Source: Sphingobium sp. CR2-8 | GTDB lineage: Bacteria > Pseudomonadota > Alphaproteobacteria > Sphingomonadales > Sphingomonadaceae | NCBI RefSeq assembly: GCF_035818615.1 | Contig: NZ_JAYKZY010000001.1 | Span: 854,702 to 918,701, forward strand | Direction of reading: 5' to 3' | Length of the DNA stretch: 64,000 bases | In this document: piece after piece, positions 27,768-37,546 of the stretch | Layout: the number at the start of each line of letters is the position of its first letter | Numbering within the stretch: position 1 is the stretch's first letter | The notes under the pieces: model-generated | Seen by the model: the letters and a program-made list of their open reading frames with translations, nothing else | Told to the model about the DNA's origin: nothing | The model's database searches: none | Made by a program: the position numbers and the translations under genes

Positions 27768-28637
27768 TCAACAAGACGTGATATGAGATCGCCGAAGTGA
27801 GGCAATGCGATATTCCCGCGGCGTCAATCCGACTTTGTGGCGAAACGCATAGGAAAAGGCACTAGGCGTGCTAAAACCAAGACGGTGGGCAATAACTTTA
27901 AGCGGTATCGTCCATTCATCCAGCAGCGTTTTCGCCCGCGAAATTCGGACCTCTTCCATATAGTCAAATAGGTTGCGGCCCGTGCAATTCTTGTACACCT
28001 GCCTCATGTGGCCGACGCCGATTCCCAGGCTGTCAGCAATCTCCTGGAGCGAGGGCCAACCACTCTCGTACGTCATCACGAATTCTTCGACGCGCCGAGT
28101 CCTGAGTTCGGACAAAGGATCGTGCATTCGTAAGTCCGTAGTGCCTTGCTTCAGCCGAGACACGAGATCGAATGCAACTAGCGTACTGCACGACTTGATT
28201 ATGGATGGCGTAAGCGGGCTTGGGGAAAGCACTTCGTTGAACATCCGCCTCATCGCATATTCAATGTTGGTCTCCTTGAACTGGAAGAGCGCCAGTGCAG
28301 GATAGTCGAGCGACCTGGCTGTCACCCCGACGACATCCTGGAGCCATTCCGGTTTGATACGAAGCGCGAGGCTGCGCGTGTCAACCGCGCCGTCGCAAGC
28401 CATCGCGCTGGTTTGCACTCGCGATGGGATCAACATCATCTGCCCTACTGACCTAGGATCGCGTCCTTCTGTCCATGCGCGGATGCGCCCCTTAGGGGCG
28501 CTCCGCCAGCGTAGAACAATCTCCGGATCGCATTGCGAAGCGGTGGCACCTGCTTCGTAATGACTATCGACCACCTGAGCCACGACGCCTGGGAAGGCGA
28601 CTTCACCGACCACTTCCTGCGTCCAGCCACTTACCAT
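27768..28637 (-). CDS. AraC-family transcriptional regulator (pair A)
   Basis: A 289-residue regulator with a C-terminal double HTH (PSLQEIADSLGIGVGHMRQVY, LKVIAHRLGFSTPSAFSYAF, GLTPREYR). It is the paralogue of the protein at 9454-10359: both begin with V-x-GWT, share VVDSxY in the sensor part and have nearly the same recognition helices. The start at ATG 28637 follows GGAGAGAAGG. It is divergent from the TonB receptor gene at 29217 across 579 bases, and that receptor or the broken monooxygenase may be its target. Confidence 0.9.
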   Translation of the reverse strand: MVSGWTQEVVGEVAFPGVVAQVVDSHYEAGATASQCDPEIVLRWRSAPKGRIRAWTEGRDPRSVGQMMLIPSRVQTSAMACDGAVDTRSLALRIKPEWLQDVVGVTARSLDYPALALFQFKETNIEYAMRRMFNEVLSPSPLTPSIIKSCSTLVAFDLVSRLKQGTTDLRMHDPLSELRTRRVEEFVMTYESGWPSLQEIADSLGIGVGHMRQVYKNCTGRNLFDYMEEVRISRAKTLLDEWTIPLKVIAHRLGFSTPSAFSYAFRHKVGLTPREYRIASLRRSHITSC

Positions 28638-29216
28638 GAGCCTTCTCTCCATCAATTTTATGTTTTGAGAAAGTGTGCCACCGGCCTCTTGTAAATGCAA
28701 CTCGACAAGATGTCGCGGGCGACCGGCGCGCTGCCGCGCAAAACGGCCCGGAAAGCGGCAGAACATACCAAGACATGGCTTGGGTTATGGAGTTCGTTAG
28801 CAGCGGGGTTGGGCACCAAGATTTATCTAATGATCGGATTGATGAGCTAATGTCCGAAACTCCTAGAACTAAAGGGCACTCCTCCGCCTGTCATTGCGCT
28901 TCGTTCGCGATCGCCGGCCTGCTGGCTTGCGTCTATCACTTCTTTCACTCCGTGCCGCAGTTATACGGACAACACGCAACGCGCGACCTATGGGCAAAAA
29001 CGGTCGAGTTTGCGTGGCAGCGAAGCGCCCGGGTGCCAAAGCACCGCATTAATTGCAACCGTTCTCTCTGCGAACATTCTGGTCATACGCGTTGCAAAAT
29101 GATCGGATGCTTTGGATTGTGACCGCTGCCGCCGTCATCGATCGAGGACGTTGGCCAATAACGACGCCGGGCTGCGGAGGCTTGTTTCAGAGCAAAGCAA
29201 TGGGAGGGACCATTCG
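28638..29216. promoter_or_regulatory. Divergent promoter region between AraC and TonB receptor
   Basis: 579 bases without a supported gene. The open frame 28673-29122 (plus) lacks a recognisable domain and a ribosome site. The stretch next to 29217 is a likely 5' leader of the receptor gene, with GGGAGGG 8 bases before its ATG. Confidence 0.45.
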
Positions 29217-31457
29217 ATGAGACTATCAACGTTCATGTTAACCACTTCGGTAGCGGGTATGGCGATAGGCGCTCATTGCGATCCGGCAACGGCACAGATA
29301 GCGGCTGCGTTAACGCAGGATGCAGGCATCACAACGGTGCCAGACGAAGTAAAGAGCACTCTAGATCCTGCGACGGCGCTCGGCGCACAACAAGGCCAGG
29401 GTGACATCATTGTGACTGCGCAACGTCGCGCGGAGAATGTCCAGCGGGTTCCCCTTTCCATTACGGCGTTGAGTTCCGAGCAATTAGCGACGCAGGGCAT
29501 TCGGTCGGTTGCGGATCTGGGCGGAAAAATTCCTAGTCTCACGGTTCAGAAGTTCAATGGAATTGTCCAACCATTTCTACGTGGGATCGGCTCCAGCACG
29601 TCGACGGCAGGTGTCGAATTGAGTGTCGCTGTTTATGTCGACGGCGTCTATTTTTCCCGCCTCCCATCTAGCTTTTTTGATTTGGCGAGCGTCGAACGCG
29701 TGGAGGTTCTTAAGGGGCCACAAGGCACTTTATTCGGTCGGAATTCGACCGGCGGCGTCATCAACGTGATCACGCGAAAGCCATCACATGATACTGAAGT
29801 AAGCGGCACGATCGGTTATGGCCGCTTTGATGCCGTTGACGGCAACCTGTATGCCACGACCGGTCTCGGAGACAGCGCGGCGATTTCACTATCCATCGTC
29901 GGGAAGACGAGCGACGGGTTTGGCAAAAACACCGCTAATGGCCATCGTTACGGCTATGAGGACAGCGTGCTTACCAACGCCAAACTCTTATGGGAGCCAT
30001 CAAGCAATACAGAAATCACGATCGCCGGATTTTATTCCTGGTCGAAGAACTCAGGAAACAAGGCCGCCTTCCCAGGCACCTCAAGCACGACGCTTACGCA
30101 CTACTATGTCGACCGAAGCGACAATGGCGTTTACACCTCTGATGAAATCGGATTTTATAATTCCATCAGCGATCCAGACCAACAAGATATATTCCACACC
30201 TATGGAGGATCTGTCCACCTTGATCAGGACGTTGGATTTGCCAAGATCGTAAGCATTTCCGGATATTCGCATGTTTCCCAGGACAGTCAATATACCGAAT
30301 ATCTTCCTGTTAAAGAATTTCTTGTTCCCGCATATGCGCGGGTCGATCTTTATACACAAGAGCTTCAACTAGTTAGCCAATCAGGATCACCACTTAATTG
30401 GATCATTGGACTTTACTATCTGAATAATAAAACAAGATACACTAAAGATACCGTCTTCGATATTCCATTGTTCTATGGAAACACGCCACTGAGTGCGCCG
30501 GCGCAGCAAAAAGTGGAAACCTACGCAGCCTTTGCCCAAGCAGGTTACCACCTGAGTTCGAGCCTGAATCTGACTGTCGGCTTTCGCTATACGTGGGATA
30601 AAACTTCGGCCGAGGGCACTGTTGGCGGCATCCAAGTCTTTGCACCCGACACGACCAAGGTCGATAAGGCAAGCTACAAAGCTGCGCTGGACTATCAGAT
30701 AGCGCGTGACGTGATGGTCTATGGGCTGTTCGCACATGGCTTCAAATCGGGCGCTTACAACATTCTGACCTACAGTTCGACGCCGACCGCTCCCGAACAA
30801 CTCGACGACTATGAGATCGGCTTCAAATCACAATTCCTCGACAATCGGATTCGACTGAATGCTGCTGCTTTCTACTACGACATAAAGAACCCGCAGGTGC
30901 AACTCATTCAGAACGGCACTACCTTTCTGTCGAACGCCGGGGCCGCACGGGTAAAGGGCGCTGAAGCCGACTTGAGCATCAAGGCCACACAAGGGATCAC
31001 CTTTCGGGCCAGTATCGCCTACATGGATGCCAAGTATACGGATTATAAGAATGCGCCCGCAGGTCGCCCCGATTTCGTCGTTGGTGGTTCGATTCAGTTG
31101 CCAAACATCGACGCTTCCGGCAATCGCCTGCCGTTCGCAGCAAAATGGAGCTTCAACATTGGAGGCGATTTTTCCTTAGACACACCCGCGGGAAAGGTAA
31201 CGCTCACGGCGGACTGGTTCCACAATAGCGGATACACATTCGAGCCCGATCAGTTTCTGCGACAGGGCGCGTACGATCTTGTCAATGCGCAAGTGCGGAT
31301 ACAGGCCAATGAGAATGTCGGGCTTCGCATCTGGGGCCGAAACCTCGCGAATGAAAGAATCGTCGCGGGCGCGGCTTCGCAATACGGATATGCGGGGTAT
31401 CCCTGGAGCCCGGCACCGCCACTGACGTTCGGTGGAGCGGTGGACTTTAAGTTTTGA
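29217..31457 (+). CDS. TonB-dependent outer-membrane receptor (TBDR-1)
   Basis: A 746-residue outer-membrane receptor. A signal peptide (MRLSTFMLTTSVAGMAI to about residue 27) precedes a linker, the plug domain (DIIVTAQRRAENVQRVPLS, RVEVLKGPQGTLFGRNSTGG) and a 22-strand barrel ending in FGGAVDFKF with the terminal aromatic residue. It would import a bulky hydrophobic substrate across the outer membrane using TonB energy. The barrel end (DQFLRQGAYDLVNAQV, RNLANERIV) is closely similar to TBDR-2 and TBDR-4, so the three are paralogues. The longer upstream extension of the frame is not used because the signal peptide begins at 29217. Confidence 0.95.
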   Translation: MRLSTFMLTTSVAGMAIGAHCDPATAQIAAALTQDAGITTVPDEVKSTLDPATALGAQQGQGDIIVTAQRRAENVQRVPLSITALSSEQLATQGIRSVADLGGKIPSLTVQKFNGIVQPFLRGIGSSTSTAGVELSVAVYVDGVYFSRLPSSFFDLASVERVEVLKGPQGTLFGRNSTGGVINVITRKPSHDTEVSGTIGYGRFDAVDGNLYATTGLGDSAAISLSIVGKTSDGFGKNTANGHRYGYEDSVLTNAKLLWEPSSNTEITIAGFYSWSKNSGNKAAFPGTSSTTLTHYYVDRSDNGVYTSDEIGFYNSISDPDQQDIFHTYGGSVHLDQDVGFAKIVSISGYSHVSQDSQYTEYLPVKEFLVPAYARVDLYTQELQLVSQSGSPLNWIIGLYYLNNKTRYTKDTVFDIPLFYGNTPLSAPAQQKVETYAAFAQAGYHLSSSLNLTVGFRYTWDKTSAEGTVGGIQVFAPDTTKVDKASYKAALDYQIARDVMVYGLFAHGFKSGAYNILTYSSTPTAPEQLDDYEIGFKSQFLDNRIRLNAAAFYYDIKNPQVQLIQNGTTFLSNAGAARVKGAEADLSIKATQGITFRASIAYMDAKYTDYKNAPAGRPDFVVGGSIQLPNIDASGNRLPFAAKWSFNIGGDFSLDTPAGKVTLTADWFHNSGYTFEPDQFLRQGAYDLVNAQVRIQANENVGLRIWGRNLANERIVAGAASQYGYAGYPWSPAPPLTFGGAVDFKF

Positions 31458-31471
31458 TACTAGGACCAGAC

Positions 31472-31504
31472 CGAGCGGGGCATCGCGGAAGAATACCCCG
31501 CTCG
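31472..31504 (+). terminator. Hairpin downstream of TBDR-1
   Basis: CGAGCGGGG and CCCCGCTCG form a perfect 9-bp stem with a 15-base loop, starting 14 bases after the receptor stop. There is no T-tract. Confidence 0.6.
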
Positions 31505-31639
31505 ATATCGGTGCGTCATGCGTAAACGCGTGCAATGACCGCCCAAGTCCGCGCTCGAACTCCTGGCTCTACGGCGTGGACGGGGGACAAGCGCGGGTCA
31601 GAGGCATCGCAGGCAGCAGGATGCACCCCGCCCATCTCA

Positions 31640-32395
31640 TCAGCGCTTCACCCCGGTCCATCCTCCATCAACGATAAGCTCAATGGCGTTGATATAAGAA
31701 GCGTCATCACTCGCCAGGAACGCAACGGCAGCGGCAAGTTCCTCCGCCTGGCCGATGCGCTTCATCGGAACGCTTTCCTGGAGGACGCGCAGGAATGTAG
31801 GCCGAAGATCATCTGGGATACCAAGCTTGGGGCCCATCTCCGTTTGGATCGGTCCCGGGCTGACACTGTTGACCCGGATACCGCGCGCCGCAAACTCACC
31901 CGCCAAGACCCGAACCAGCGCTGACGAGGCGCCCTTGGAGGCAGCATAAACGGCCGAGGCGAGCATCCCCATCTGATTGTTAACCGATGTCGTGACGATC
32001 ATGGAACCTCCATCCCGCATCACTCTGGACAGAGACTGGGCACCGAACAAAACAGCTTTCACGTTCACCGCAAACACCGCATCGAACGTTTCTTCGTCTA
32101 TATCGGCAAGAGACTGAAACTTTCCCGTACCCGCATTGAGGAAAGCGATATCCAGGCCGCCGAATGCATCGTCAACTTCGTCGGCTATCCGACGCACATC
32201 GACCAATTTCGACGCATCCGCCTGGATGGCGACAACCTCGCCGCCCAGTTTGTCCACGGCGGCGGCAAGACGATCGGCGTTTTGCCCGGTAATGGCAATA
32301 CGAGCCCCTTCAGCGATGAAGCGTCGTGCTGATGCGAAGCCGATGCCCGTGGTGCCCCCTGTGATGAGCGCCGTCTTGCCGTCCAGTCGTTGCAT
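31640..32395 (-). CDS. Short-chain dehydrogenase/reductase
   Basis: A 251-residue classical SDR: TGGTTGIG cofactor loop, LNAGTG, catalytic Tyr-Lys in YAASK, and the C-terminal ELIVDGG. After beta-2 the sequence ITGQNADR lacks an acidic residue, which may favour NADP(H). It is the last gene of a minus-strand group (SnoaL, ferredoxin, DUF1330, SDR) that converges on TBDR-1. Oxidation or reduction of a ring hydroxyl/keto group in the same pathway is probable. Confidence 0.9.
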   Translation of the reverse strand: MQRLDGKTALITGGTTGIGFASARRFIAEGARIAITGQNADRLAAAVDKLGGEVVAIQADASKLVDVRRIADEVDDAFGGLDIAFLNAGTGKFQSLADIDEETFDAVFAVNVKAVLFGAQSLSRVMRDGGSMIVTTSVNNQMGMLASAVYAASKGASSALVRVLAGEFAARGIRVNSVSPGPIQTEMGPKLGIPDDLRPTFLRVLQESVPMKRIGQAEELAAAVAFLASDDASYINAIELIVDGGWTGVKR

Positions 32396-32472
32396 ACCAG
32401 TTTCCTCTTCTACGCCTTAACTGGAGATTTTGCCGGCCCGACGAAATTATCACTAGGCTTGCCTAGATACCG

Positions 32473-32769
32473 TCAGCCTGCAGGTGGTTTCATCGTCATG
32501 ATGAATTTTGTATCGGCGGAGGCAAAACGCAGGCCTATGACCTCTTGATACGCGTCCGAGCGGTAGAATTCGTCGAACTTTTCCTGAGATTCAAATTCGA
32601 TTATGGCCAGCCTGTTGGCAGGCTGCTCACCTTCATAGACTGTCGGTTCGCTGTCGGCTGAGAGTCGCGTCAGGTTGAACGGCTTCAACGCCTTTGCAGC
32701 GCCGGCAACATATTTCGCATACAATTCGGAGTCCTTCACTTCGACCGCCATGACGAGATAGACACTCAT
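32473..32769 (-). CDS. DUF1330-family protein
   Basis: A 98-residue protein with the DUF1330 pattern: YLVMAVEVKDSELYAKYV at the N-terminus, RLAIIEFESQEKFDEFY and a SDAYQEVIGLR helix. The fold is a dimeric ferredoxin-like barrel; no reaction is established. It sits 77 bases upstream of the SDR and downstream of the ferredoxin on the same strand. Confidence 0.82.
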   Translation of the reverse strand: MSVYLVMAVEVKDSELYAKYVAGAAKALKPFNLTRLSADSEPTVYEGEQPANRLAIIEFESQEKFDEFYRSDAYQEVIGLRFASADTKFIMTMKPPAG

Positions 32770-32885
32770 GCTCTTTTTCCCTCGAAGCTATCCCAGCCAG
32801 TCCCACCGATCCGCAGTCCTGCAAGCCGGCGTCCTGACGGATCGACAGACATGACGTTTGGATGTCCGATGCAGACAGCCCCTCG

Positions 32886-33206
32886 TTAACTTTGCGACAG
32901 CGGCATTGTCACGGTCAGTCCATTCAGTTCCTCGGTCATGAAGATCTGACAGCTGAGCCGGCTGGTCGGGCCTGGCTCGTGAGACACCTCCAGCAAATCG
33001 GCTTCATCGTAGGACACGGGCGGAAGCCGGTCCCACCATTCCTTCTCGACGTAGACGTGGCACGTTGCGCAACTCAGCGAGCCGCCGCATTCGCCGATCA
33101 TTTGCTCGATCCCGGCGCGCTTGCCCATCTCCATGACTGATTCGCCGACAGTGCCGTCGATCTCACTCACCTCGTCGCTCGGCAGAATGAACTTAACTAT
33201 TGGCAA
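32886..33206 (-). CDS. 2Fe-2S ferredoxin (adrenodoxin/putidaredoxin type)
   Basis: A 106-residue vertebrate-type ferredoxin. Cluster ligands are in ECGGSLSCATCHVYV and the distal Cys in RLSCQIFM. It would pass electrons from a reductase to a P450. The nearest same-strand P450 is at 37547, so the pair may be functional partners though not adjacent. It is about half identical by eye to the ferredoxin at 41693, which is adjacent to another P450. Confidence 0.93.
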   Translation of the reverse strand: MPIVKFILPSDEVSEIDGTVGESVMEMGKRAGIEQMIGECGGSLSCATCHVYVEKEWWDRLPPVSYDEADLLEVSHEPGPTSRLSCQIFMTEELNGLTVTMPLSQS

Positions 33207-33431
33207 GTAAACCTCCCAGTATAGACTGTATTAAACGCAAACGTCAGATTGTCCCCGACGAAACATATATTGCCCAAGCCAAACCCGAGGCCAGAACGGC
33301 TAAGTATCAGAAGCGCGGCACCGCTGGATCGGACAGTCTGGCCAAGGTCCGGATATCCCGGTAGCGAGGCCTGTCAGATCCACCTCGACCGCTCGCACAT
33401 CCAAAAGGCCTTTTTGCTTTTCGCCGTGGCT

Positions 33432-33995
33432 TCAGCCTCCAGGATTGATTCCGGCCAAGGCATCACCGCGAACGCGATCGAAAAACGCATAGGCCGCGTC
33501 GCCCTCGTCCCGGCGGCTCGTGACCAGCATTTCCGTGAGCGGTCCGATAGACTTCTCGATGACAGGATCGTGCCGGTCCTTCTCGAACAACACGAGCCGA
33601 TCGACGATCTTCCACTGCCCATCGCGCTTTTCAAACTTGTCCAGATAGCGACCGGGCGCGGTCATATCGTAGAGTCGCCCGTCTTTCATGAAGCGATACA
33701 TTGCTATGACGTAGGACTCGCACTTGGCGGTATCACCATCAATTTCAATGTATTCATTACCCAAGAAGTGCATGCATGAAAGTATATGCCCCGCATGTCG
33801 GCCTATCACCCAATCAGCGAAATCCGCCGGAGTTCCGACAAAGGCGCCGTGATTATCTATAGCATCCGAATGATAGCAGGATATTATCAGGTCACGATCA
33901 AGACGATCAACTCCTTGGCACAATTTCACCAGGACGTCATGGATCTGCGCCCTTGCATCAATTTCACTCAGCAGCCGACCTTCGTCATTCATCAT
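33432..33995 (-). CDS. SnoaL/NTF2-fold protein
   Basis: A 187-residue SnoaL-like protein: an N-terminal helix pair (AQIHDVLVKLCQGVDRLDRDL), SCYHSDAIDNHG, GHILSCMHFLGNEYIEI and YLDKFEKRDGQWKIVDR. The start is the first of two adjacent ATGs (33995), with GGAG 7 bases upstream; a longer open frame to 34046 lacks support. It lies between TBDR-2 and the ferredoxin on the same strand. A lyase, isomerase or dehydratase function is typical for the fold but not provable here. Confidence 0.8.
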   Translation of the reverse strand: MMNDEGRLLSEIDARAQIHDVLVKLCQGVDRLDRDLIISCYHSDAIDNHGAFVGTPADFADWVIGRHAGHILSCMHFLGNEYIEIDGDTAKCESYVIAMYRFMKDGRLYDMTAPGRYLDKFEKRDGQWKIVDRLVLFEKDRHDPVIEKSIGPLTEMLVTSRRDEGDAAYAFFDRVRGDALAGINPGG

Positions 33996-34068
33996 GTGAT
34001 GTCTCCGTTCACTCTGGAATTGCGTATCGGCTCGATGTTGACACACAGGATTTTATGTCCCCAAGATC

Positions 34069-36318
34069 CTAGAATTTGAAGTCGATGGCACCACCGAAGG
34101 TAATTGGTGCTGCAGGTGTATAGATGTAACCGGCCGGTGTCGTATTGGTGCTGATCCGGTCGACATATTTCTTGTCGAGGAGATTACGTCCCCAGACACG
34201 GAGCGCCAGATTATCGTTGAGCGAAATCTTCACCTGCCCGTTCAACAAGTCGAATGGTTTCTGACGGAGAAAGTTGTCCGGCTCCGAATAGAACCCACTA
34301 TTATGCTGGTAATCGGTGCTAATCAGCACAGTGCCGATGCCTGTCCGGAATTCATAGTCCGCACCTAATGAGCCAGTGAATTTCGAAACATAGGGCGTCT
34401 GGTTGCCATTCGCCACGACAGCCGACGCTGTCGCGCCGAATGGAGCGTTCGGATTTGGAATCCCGCTCGGTGCACAACCAACGCAAACACCGTTGATAAT
34501 CTGACCGAAGTCCTTGTACTTCGAGTCGAGGTACGCCGCCGATGCTCGCAAGGTCAGGCCCGACATCACGCGTACCTGAACATCGCCCTCCAGACCATCG
34601 ACCGTCGACTTGCCGGCATTCGACAAAATAAGCGTCGGTGCTCGCGTGATTGTGACCTGCGGATCTTTGACGTTGTAATGAAAAGCCGCCAGGCTAAAGC
34701 GAACATGTCGGTCAAATAGCTCGCCTTTCAGACCGACCTCATAGGCATCCACCTGTTCCGGCTTCGCCGGTGTGCTGTTGTAGGTCAGCAAGGCGAATAC
34801 GGCCGACTTGAAACCACGATTGAATGAGACATAGCCCAGCACATCGTCCGTGAATTGATAGTCGGCCGCCGCGCGGAACGTCAGCTTTTCAGTTTTGAAT
34901 TTCCCCGGCTCCCTCAGGGGACCGAATACTGTCCCATCAGGGCGGAATAGTCCTCCATTCGCATCGATCCGGTCAATCGTGTACCGCAGACCGCCGGTCA
35001 CTTTCAGTCTGGGCAGAATTTCATAGGTGGCCTGGCCGTATGCCGCGTAGGATTTAGCGTGCTGTCTACCGAGCGAAATGAAGCCTGTCGTCCCGCCCAG
35101 CGATGCAATCGTACCCGCCGGACTAAAGAAGCGAGTCCGACTGTCGTAGGCGCTGACAGTGTTATAATAGAAAAGTCCGCCTACCCACTGGACAGGGCTT
35201 CCGCTCAACGAGGACGCCTGCAGTTCCTGCGTAAACTGACGAACGTGACCCGAAGGCGTGGCAAGGCCGTCCGCACGATCGGTGTAATCGCTGTCAGCCA
35301 GCATCTGTGCATTGGTGTCCATATATGCCGTGATGCTCTTGAGCGCGGCAAACGAAATCTCTTGCTCTGCGGTCAGAGATACACCCCACGTCGTGGCTTT
35401 CTGATAGGACTCGGAGATGGCGTCGTTCGCCTGATCGTAGAAGCCTATGATCGGCAGCGGCTGAGAATTTGGCTGCGAGGAATAGCCGCTACGGGTTCCC
35501 GGGAAAGCATTCCCAGCAAGGTTGTTTTTCGAGTATGTATAGAATCCGCCTAGAGCGACCGACGTCAGATCGGACGGGGTGACAAGAATCTTCGAACGGA
35601 CCGAGAAATTATCCTGGTAGTTTGTCCGGTTGCCAGTCGGCACAAATTTGCCGTACCCTTCGCCCTGACGACGCCCCGACAGCGAGATATCCGCGGCGAC
35701 AGTCTCGGACAAACCGGTAGTAGCATAGGCATTGGCTTCGAACGTATCGTAATTGCCATAGCCGATACTCCCTTTCATCGAAGCAACATGGGATGGATCC
35801 AGCGTGACGAGTTGAATGACGCCGCCGGACGAGTTGCGCCCAAAGAGCGTACCTTGGGGCCCTTTAAGAACTTCGATGCGGCTCAGGTTGTTCAAAGAGA
35901 ACACGCCGCTCGGCAGGCGGGAATAATAGATGCCGTCAACGTAGACGCCGACACTCGCCTCGTTACCAAGGGCGGTGCCGGGATTACCGATCCCGCGCAG
36001 GAATGGCAGGGTGACCCCGTTGTTCGAACTGAGGTTTAGGCCAGGGATAACCGTCTTGACCTGTTCGAGATTGTCGAGCCCACGATTGGCAAGAGCAGCG
36101 CCGCCGATCGCAGTCACTGCGATCGGGATTTTCTGAATATTTTCTTCCCGTCGCTGCGCGGTAACGACGATGTCCTCGAGCTGGCTGTCGTTCGCGACAG
36201 ATGCCGTCGATGGCAATGGCGGCTGTACCACGTCTTGAGCAGACGCGGGCGCCGCAAGCGCGATGGCCAACGAAACGAGCGAGCCTTCAAGGCAACGCGA
36301 TTTTTTTAGCTTAATCAT
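34069..36318 (-). CDS. TonB-dependent outer-membrane receptor (TBDR-2)
   Basis: A 749-residue receptor. A signal peptide ending in AAPASA is followed by the TonB-box region and plug (LEDIVVTAQRREENIQKIP, RIEVLKGPQGTLFGRNSSGG) and a barrel ending FGGAIDFKF. The start at 36318 (MIKLKKSRC) has GGAGG 5 bases upstream; the extension to 36369 is not a signal sequence. It lies downstream of an SDR and P450 on the same strand, with a 247-base gap that should contain its own promoter. It probably takes up the substrate of the neighbouring P450 system. Confidence 0.95.
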   Translation of the reverse strand: MIKLKKSRCLEGSLVSLAIALAAPASAQDVVQPPLPSTASVANDSQLEDIVVTAQRREENIQKIPIAVTAIGGAALANRGLDNLEQVKTVIPGLNLSSNNGVTLPFLRGIGNPGTALGNEASVGVYVDGIYYSRLPSGVFSLNNLSRIEVLKGPQGTLFGRNSSGGVIQLVTLDPSHVASMKGSIGYGNYDTFEANAYATTGLSETVAADISLSGRRQGEGYGKFVPTGNRTNYQDNFSVRSKILVTPSDLTSVALGGFYTYSKNNLAGNAFPGTRSGYSSQPNSQPLPIIGFYDQANDAISESYQKATTWGVSLTAEQEISFAALKSITAYMDTNAQMLADSDYTDRADGLATPSGHVRQFTQELQASSLSGSPVQWVGGLFYYNTVSAYDSRTRFFSPAGTIASLGGTTGFISLGRQHAKSYAAYGQATYEILPRLKVTGGLRYTIDRIDANGGLFRPDGTVFGPLREPGKFKTEKLTFRAAADYQFTDDVLGYVSFNRGFKSAVFALLTYNSTPAKPEQVDAYEVGLKGELFDRHVRFSLAAFHYNVKDPQVTITRAPTLILSNAGKSTVDGLEGDVQVRVMSGLTLRASAAYLDSKYKDFGQIINGVCVGCAPSGIPNPNAPFGATASAVVANGNQTPYVSKFTGSLGADYEFRTGIGTVLISTDYQHNSGFYSEPDNFLRQKPFDLLNGQVKISLNDNLALRVWGRNLLDKKYVDRISTNTTPAGYIYTPAAPITFGGAIDFKF

Positions 36319-36565
36319 TTGTTCCTCCCCAGAAGTTATGAAACGCTTGCCTTGAAGCCGCGATTTCAAACCGGGGGTGTGAGGCGTGATGACAATTCAT
36401 CGCCCCCCCAATTGAATGTCGCGTGCGTAGTCTTGACCTCTTCGTTGCTTCTAGGAGTAGATAAAATGAGCGCATCTCGCAACGGAGATAGCAATCTTGT
36501 TCTCAATGCGAACATCTATCGTAAAATTGCTGGTTTCAGGGCTCCATTTAGGCCCCGCGTGCATG

Positions 36566-37453
36566 TTACGCTGGTATATACCCGTCGAGCAGAGCATTGG
36601 TGCGGGTCTCTATACCCTCCCGGGGCGCTGGATGGGTCATGCAGTAAAGGCGATTGGCTTTGATGGCCGCGATAACCATCGGGCCGACTTCGGAGGCCTC
36701 GATACCCCGCGCCACGTCACCTGCTCCGATCAGATTGACCGCACCGCCGGCAGACGACGAAGCTTCTCCTTTCGGGACATCCCCTCGCTCCTCGGCGTAA
36801 CTGACGTATGAACGAAGTTCGGCGTCGCGTGCCTGTTCCTCGGCCGATCTCAGCCGGCCACTCTTCGATACGTTGGTGATAATATGCCCTGGGTAAAGGA
36901 TCGTGACTCCGATATTGTCAGCCTCGAGTTCCTCGCGAATGATCTCCGACAGCCCATCGACGGCGTATTTCGTCATCGTGTAAGTCGCGTTGCCCGGAAC
37001 CTTCAACAGCGTGGAGATCGACGATGTATTGACGATATGCTTTTCACCTGCAATTGCCCGCATGCGCGGTACGAAGACCTCGATGCCGTGGATCACGCCC
37101 CAGATGTTGACGCCGACCATCCATTCGAAGTCGGCATGGCTCGTGTCCCAAATGGCACGAAATGGTCGGAATGCGACCCCGGCATTGTTCACCAAAATGT
37201 GAATGTCGCCGAAAGCCTCATAGGCAGCATCGGCAAGCGCCTCGACTTCAGCCAGTTTGGCAACGTCGGTTCGTACACCGATCGCTCGGCCCCCTGCCGC
37301 AACAATCTCCGCCGCCACGGCTTCGGCATTGTGCAACTCGATGTCCGCGACCACCACGGCAACCCCGGCGTCGGCTAGCGATTGAGCAATCGCCCTGCCG
37401 ATGCCGCTTCCCGCTCCCGTGACGACTGCGGCCTTTCCGTTAAGCTCTTTCAT
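36566..37453 (-). CDS. Short-chain dehydrogenase/reductase (longer form)
   Basis: A 295-residue SDR: TGAGSGIGRA loop, an acidic ADIE after beta-2 (NAD preference), NNAG, TSSISTLL with YTMTKYAVDG as catalytic Ser, Tyr and Lys. It has about 45 more residues than usual at the C-terminus (substrate lid, with EERGDVPKGEASSS). It is 93 bases downstream of the P450 gene on the same strand, so oxidation of the P450-made alcohol is a natural proposal. Confidence 0.9.
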   Translation of the reverse strand: MKELNGKAAVVTGAGSGIGRAIAQSLADAGVAVVVADIELHNAEAVAAEIVAAGGRAIGVRTDVAKLAEVEALADAAYEAFGDIHILVNNAGVAFRPFRAIWDTSHADFEWMVGVNIWGVIHGIEVFVPRMRAIAGEKHIVNTSSISTLLKVPGNATYTMTKYAVDGLSEIIREELEADNIGVTILYPGHIITNVSKSGRLRSAEEQARDAELRSYVSYAEERGDVPKGEASSSAGGAVNLIGAGDVARGIEASEVGPMVIAAIKANRLYCMTHPAPREGIETRTNALLDGYIPA

Positions 37454-37546
37454 TTTTTCATTCCTTATAATTATAGTTGTGACGCCACAGGCAGCCGAGA
37501 GGGGTCGATCATCTGCCGGTGATCGACGGCCCGTGAACGCAGAGGT